A stretch of 7,995 nucleotides of DNA from Candidatus Parcubacteria bacterium (GTDB lineage: Bacteria; Patescibacteriota; Patescibacteriia; Patescibacteriales; UBA12075), in assembly GCA_023139655.1 (NCBI GenBank), contig JAGLNE010000019.1, positions 1 through 7,995 on the forward strand. The letters are read 5' to 3'. The position numbers and the translations under genes are program-made. The notes beneath the pieces were generated by a model, which saw only the letters and a list, made by a program, of their open reading frames with translations, searched no databases and was not told where the DNA came from. How positions within the stretch are numbered: the stretch's first letter is position 1; the number at the start of each line of letters is the position of its first letter. This document shows, piece after piece, positions 5,228 through 7,995 of the stretch.

Positions 5228-5953
5228 TTATATCACAAGTTTATCCTGCAATTTCTCCTTGGCTAAAATTTGCGCTTCAAGCAAGCTGTCAAATGTACCG
5301 GCATCCAGCCACTCCCCTTTTACCATCGCCACTTCAAGCTCGCCCCGTTTTAAATACCAATTATGAAGCTCTGTTATTTCAAGCTCGCCCCGCTCGCTCG
5401 GCTTAACGCTTTTGGATGCCTCCACTACGCTGCCATCATAAATGTAAAGACCCGTTAAAGCATAATCGCTTATCCACTTTTTTGGCTTTTCTTCTATCTG
5501 CACCGCCCGCATATTATCGTCAAATTTAACCACGCCAAATCTTTCCGGATCCGACACTTTTTTAGCAAACACTTTGGCTCCGCTTTTAAAACTTTTTATC
5601 TCTTTAGAAAAATCGTCTTCAAAAATATTATCGCCAAGTATCATAGTCACGTTCCCCTGGTCAATAAAATTTTCCCCAATTATAAAGGCGTCAGCCAACC
5701 CGCGCGGCTTGTCCTGAACTTCGTAGGTGAATTTAACTCCGAATTCTTTGCCACTGCCGAGCAGATTTAAATAATCTCCGGCCCGCTCCGGCGCTACAAT
5801 TATCAATATTTCTTTTATCCCAGCCTTAATTAAAGTGTTGAGCGGATAATAAATCATCGGCCGGTTATAAACCGGTAAAAGCTGCTTAGAAGTTATTTTT
5901 GTACACGGCCGCAACCTAGTGGCGCTTCCGCCTGATAAAATTATTCCTTTCAT
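5228..5953 (-). CDS. rmlA: Glucose-1-phosphate thymidylyltransferase (RmlA/RfbA), short form
   Basis: It joins dTTP and glucose-1-phosphate into dTDP-glucose, the first step of dTDP-rhamnose synthesis, in the cytoplasm. The nucleotide-binding signature GGSATRLRPCT (8-18) is followed by SKQLLPVYNRPMIYYPL (22-38), which is typical of RmlA. GDN at 107-109 carries metal-ligand D108, EEKP at 154-157 carries K156, and EWLDAGT (214-220) holds the second metal-ligand D217. At 241 residues it is the short form, lacking the roughly 50-residue C-terminal extension of the enterobacterial enzyme that forms the allosteric site. Position 11 is Ala where the classical motif has Gly, a variant known in the family. 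The ATG at 5953 abuts a heptamer array (5954-5988) without a Shine-Dalgarno. Confidence 0.92.
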   Translation of the reverse strand: MKGIILSGGSATRLRPCTKITSKQLLPVYNRPMIYYPLNTLIKAGIKEILIIVAPERAGDYLNLLGSGKEFGVKFTYEVQDKPRGLADAFIIGENFIDQGNVTMILGDNIFEDDFSKEIKSFKSGAKVFAKKVSDPERFGVVKFDDNMRAVQIEEKPKKWISDYALTGLYIYDGSVVEASKSVKPSERGELEITELHNWYLKRGELEVAMVKGEWLDAGTFDSLLEAQILAKEKLQDKLVI

Positions 5954-5988
5954 AAGATAGTAAACAGAAAACAGTAAACAGAAAACAG
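5954..5988. repeat. Heptamer tandem array abutting the rmlA start codon
   Basis: Five units on the plus strand: AAGATAG, TAAACAG, AAAACAG, TAAACAG and AAAACAG. The first unit touches the rmlA ATG and is identical to the unit touching the galU ATG. The CAG anchors at 5965, 5972 and 5986 lie in exact register with CTG anchors at 6019, 6012 and 5998, so the two arrays form a palindrome centred on 5993. The central 6-bp stem ACAGAA/TTCTGT (5985-5990, 5996-6001) holds the rmlD stop codon in its loop. Confidence 0.9.
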
Positions 5989-5990
5989 AA

Positions 5991-6887
5991 TCATCTTCTG
6001 TGGTCTATGGTCTGTAGTCTGTCGTCTGATTTAGTTAAATATTCCTTAAGGGCTTCTTGGTAGCTTCTGAGTGGCTCAAGCTTGGTGTTGAGGAGTACGG
6101 CAAAGCGGGGACGCCGGGCCGGGCGCGGGAACTGCTCGGGTGTTACCGGATTTAACTTAATATCTATACCAGCGATCTTAAACATTTCTTTCGCCGCCTC
6201 GTACCAGGTTGCCGGCCCGGTGTTGGTAATATGGTAGATCCCAAATGGCTTCATATCTTCTATTAATTTAAGCGTGGCAACCGCTAAATCAGGAGTATAA
6301 GTAAAGCAGCTTAGTTCCGCGTTAACTACGTCAATCTCATCTTTTTCTTTGCTTAATTTAAGCATAATATCAAAAAAACTGGGCTTGGCTGCCTCACTCT
6401 TGCCGCGCGGGCCAAACAATTTGGAAGAACGAATTAAATAGTATTTTAGACCTTCTTCAGCAAGTGACAGTACCGCCTGCTCGCCCAGGAGCTTAGTTAT
6501 ACCGTATTTGCAGATCGGCATTGGTATTGCATCTTCCTTGTAACCCTCCTTATTATCCCCGTCAAAAATATAGTCTGATACGTAATGGACTAATAGAGCC
6601 TCAAGTTCAAGCGCGATATGGGCTAATTTGCGCACCGCCTCGCCATTAACCTGCCTGGCTTTTTCCTGCTCGGTTTCGCTTTCTTCACATTTATCAACCG
6701 CGTTATAAGCGACTGCGTTAATAATAATGTCCGGCTCAACCGCTCGCACGCTCTTCTCCAGCTGCTTAAAATCCGTGATATCAATCTCATCCCGATCCCA
6801 GGCAATCACTTCATAGTCACGTTTAAACACCGGAATCAACTGCGACCCCAGATTGCCCCTAGCTCCTAATATTAATACTTTGAACAT
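5991..6887 (-). CDS. rmlD: dTDP-4-dehydrorhamnose reductase (RmlD/RfbD)
   Basis: It reduces dTDP-4-keto-rhamnose to dTDP-rhamnose with NAD(P)H, the last step of the pathway. The Rossmann motif GARGNLG (8-14) is at the N-terminus, INAVAYNAVDKCE (56-68) is the RmlD substrate-loop signature, SDYIFDG (104-110) replaces the common STDYVFDG, and Y128/K132 in YGITK form the SDR catalytic pair. At 298 residues it is a normal length. The final 12 residues (SDDRLQTIDHRR) are encoded by the heptamer array 5994-6028 and are unlikely to be ancestral. It ends in TGA, the only TGA stop in the window. The start ATG at 6887 has no Shine-Dalgarno and lies 26 bp after rmlB. The partner epimerase RmlC is not visible. 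Confidence 0.9.
   Translation of the reverse strand: MFKVLILGARGNLGSQLIPVFKRDYEVIAWDRDEIDITDFKQLEKSVRAVEPDIIINAVAYNAVDKCEESETEQEKARQVNGEAVRKLAHIALELEALLVHYVSDYIFDGDNKEGYKEDAIPMPICKYGITKLLGEQAVLSLAEEGLKYYLIRSSKLFGPRGKSEAAKPSFFDIMLKLSKEKDEIDVVNAELSCFTYTPDLAVATLKLIEDMKPFGIYHITNTGPATWYEAAKEMFKIAGIDIKLNPVTPEQFPRPARRPRFAVLLNTKLEPLRSYQEALKEYLTKSDDRLQTIDHRR
5994..6028. repeat. Heptamer tandem array in the 3' coding end of rmlD
   Basis: Five units on the plus strand: TCTTCTG, TGGTCTA, TGGTCTG, TAGTCTG and TCGTCTG. The coding-strand consensus is CAGAnnA with a changing pair (AG, CC, CC, CT, CG), more varied than in the array at 996-1051. It is translated in the rmlD tail. It mirrors the array 5954-5988 across a 5-base spacer, with the same number of units on each side. 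Confidence 0.9.
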
Positions 6888-6913
6888 AGGTTATTGATTA
6901 CAAATTAACTATA

Positions 6914-7906
6914 TTATTTATTGTAATACTCCTTATAAACCCCTGATTTAATATTTTTCCACCAAGCTTGATTATTTTTATACCAGTCTATTGTCTCTTT
7001 CAAGCCATCCTTGAATTTAATTTGCGGCTGCCAGCCTAGCTCTTTCTTGGTCCTACTAAAATCTATGCCGTAGCGGAGGTCATGGCCCGGGCGGTCACTC
7101 ACATAATCTATCATCTTTTCATCTTTATCCATCAAATCAAGTATCATTTTCGTTAATTCCAGATTTGTAAGCTCGCTGTCGCCTCCCAAGAGATAGGTTT
7201 CGCCAATCTTACCTTTTTTTATAATATCCTCCACTCCTCTGTTATGGTCGTCCACATGGATCCAGTCGCGGATATTTTCCCCTTTGGCATACACCGGCAC
7301 TTTCTTGCCATCCAGTATATTGGTAATAAATAAAGGAATTATTTTCTCCGGGAATTGGTAAGGGCCGTAATTGTTAGAGCAATTGGAAATAGTTATTGGC
7401 AAGCCGTGAGTATGAAAATATGCACGGACTAGATGGTCTGAGGCCGCCTTGGAAGCTGAATATGGACTGCGTGGATCATAGGGAGTATTTTCATTAAATG
7501 CTTTGTCTGATAAACCAAGTGAGCCAAAGACCTCATCAGTTGAGATATGGTGAAAACGGACTCCCCCCTTATTTTTGGCCGCGTCCAAAAGAACCCGCGT
7601 GCCTTCCACATTAGTACGGATAAAATCTTTACTCCCAGCTATTGAACGATCAACATGGGTTTCAGCCGCAAAATGCACAATCAAATCAACTTGCGCAACT
7701 GTGTCATTAACCTTATCAACATCACAAACATCAGCTTTTATAAATTTATAATTTGAATTTTTTTCTAAATCACTCAAATTCTCCAAATTACCCGCGTAAG
7801 TCAAAGCATCCAGATTTATTATACTATCATCTAAATTATTTTTAAGCCAGTATCTAATAAAATTGGAACCGATAAATCCGGCCCCTCCGGTAACTAAAAT
7901 TTTCAT
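6914..7906 (-). CDS. rmlB: dTDP-glucose 4,6-dehydratase (RmlB/RfbB)
   Basis: It converts dTDP-glucose to dTDP-4-keto-6-deoxyglucose with a bound NAD+. This extended SDR protein starts MKILVTGGAGFIGSNF with the NAD-binding GGAGFIG at 7-13. LDALTYAGNLENL (32-44) is a strong RmlB signature, HFAAETHVDRSI (78-89) follows, the STDEVFG segment (122-128) carries T123, D124 and E125, and YSASK gives Y149 and K153. NNYGPYQFPEKIIPLF (about 178-193) and RDWIHVDDH are further RmlB hallmarks. The 330 residues match the family length. It is the first complete gene of the operon in transcription order, 26 bp before rmlD. No Shine-Dalgarno precedes the ATG at 7906, but a TATAAT box lies close upstream. Confidence 0.96.
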   Translation of the reverse strand: MKILVTGGAGFIGSNFIRYWLKNNLDDSIINLDALTYAGNLENLSDLEKNSNYKFIKADVCDVDKVNDTVAQVDLIVHFAAETHVDRSIAGSKDFIRTNVEGTRVLLDAAKNKGGVRFHHISTDEVFGSLGLSDKAFNENTPYDPRSPYSASKAASDHLVRAYFHTHGLPITISNCSNNYGPYQFPEKIIPLFITNILDGKKVPVYAKGENIRDWIHVDDHNRGVEDIIKKGKIGETYLLGGDSELTNLELTKMILDLMDKDEKMIDYVSDRPGHDLRYGIDFSRTKKELGWQPQIKFKDGLKETIDWYKNNQAWWKNIKSGVYKEYYNK

Positions 7907-7921
7907 GTTTAAAAATTAATT

Positions 7922-7927
7922 ATTATA
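7922..7927 (-). promoter_or_regulatory. rmlB: Possible -10 box upstream of rmlB
   Basis: The minus strand has a perfect TATAAT about 15 bases before the rmlB ATG, in an AT-rich stretch (7907-7950). Transcription would begin about 8 bases before the ATG, giving a nearly leaderless message, which agrees with the missing Shine-Dalgarno. No good -35 box is seen; the best is TTAAAT about 18 bases upstream. In AT-rich DNA a chance match is quite possible. Confidence 0.3.
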
Positions 7928-7959
7928 ACCTCAATATTTTAAAAAATTTAACCAGCAAC

Positions 7960-7994
7960 AGAACTGTTGTCTGCTGTCTGTTTTCTGCTGTCTG
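7960..7994. repeat. Heptamer tandem array at the right window edge
   Basis: Units on the plus strand are AGAACTG (imperfect), TTGTCTG, CTGTCTG, TTTTCTG and CTGTCTG, with CTG anchors at 7964, 7971, 7978, 7985 and 7992. The array continues past the window. It is the same CAGAnnN family and orientation as 996-1051 and 5994-6028, which both lie in the 3' end of a gene, so it may mark the end of another minus-strand gene outside the window. Beside it, CAACAG (7956-7961) and CTGTTG (7964-7969) form a tight inverted repeat. Confidence 0.82.
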
Positions 7995-7995
7995 T

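Noticed and set aside
5991..5993. Recoded TGA (glycine code of some CPR lineages)
   Set aside because: TGA ends rmlD at a sensible place beyond the conserved domain, and reading through would only add repeat-encoded residues. No gene in the window has internal TGA codons.

Overview
This is a compact polysaccharide nucleotide-sugar and glycosyltransferase cluster. All nine genes are on the minus strand and read from right to left. The gene order in transcription order is rmlB, rmlD, rmlA, a small cupin gene, four GT2 glycosyltransferases, and galU. Gaps run from 3 to about 90 bp, so one long operon is likely. The organism is probably a member of the Candidate Phyla Radiation (Patescibacteria), Parcubacteria-like. 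The reasons are the style of the proteins (a short 241-residue RmlA, a divergent GalU with a VRQKGPYGNG stretch), moderate to low GC, tight packing, and almost no Shine-Dalgarno signals. This assignment is inference from protein appearance. The stops seen are TAA, TAG and one TGA, so the standard bacterial code fits.

Right part (about 4951-7906): RmlA activates glucose-1-phosphate to dTDP-glucose, RmlB dehydrates it to the 4-keto-6-deoxy sugar, and RmlD reduces it to dTDP-rhamnose. The expected 3,5-epimerase RmlC (about 180 residues) is not in the window. A one-domain 89-residue cupin lies directly after rmlA. Middle part (992-4934): four different GT2 enzymes, probably rhamnosyl or hexosyl transferases that build a surface glycan. 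Left part (36-902): GalU, which makes UDP-glucose, a second donor.

The most unusual content is repeat structure. Short tandem arrays with an exact 7-base period, of several unrelated sequence families, sit at gene junctions, run into the 3' coding ends of genes, or lie inside a glycosyltransferase gene. One family (CAGAnnA on the minus strand) occurs at three junctions. At two of them it is faced by an oppositely oriented array that directly abuts the next ATG. Other heptamer families precede the GT2 gene starting at 1837 and lie inside the GT2 gene 1916-2977. There is also a 14-bp perfect inverted repeat between two GT2 genes.

The GT2 gene starting at 4934 carries two lesions. The first is an in-frame palindromic insertion (about 4300-4370). 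The second is a one-base frameshift near 4148 that cuts off a clearly recognisable 71-residue C-terminus, which is still open in another frame down to 3932. Seven is not a multiple of three, so changes in heptamer copy number would switch reading frames. Phase variation of the glycan is a reasonable but untested hypothesis. I see no RNA genes, transposase, CRISPR array or clear rho-independent terminator, and no gene-free stretch longer than 300 bases.
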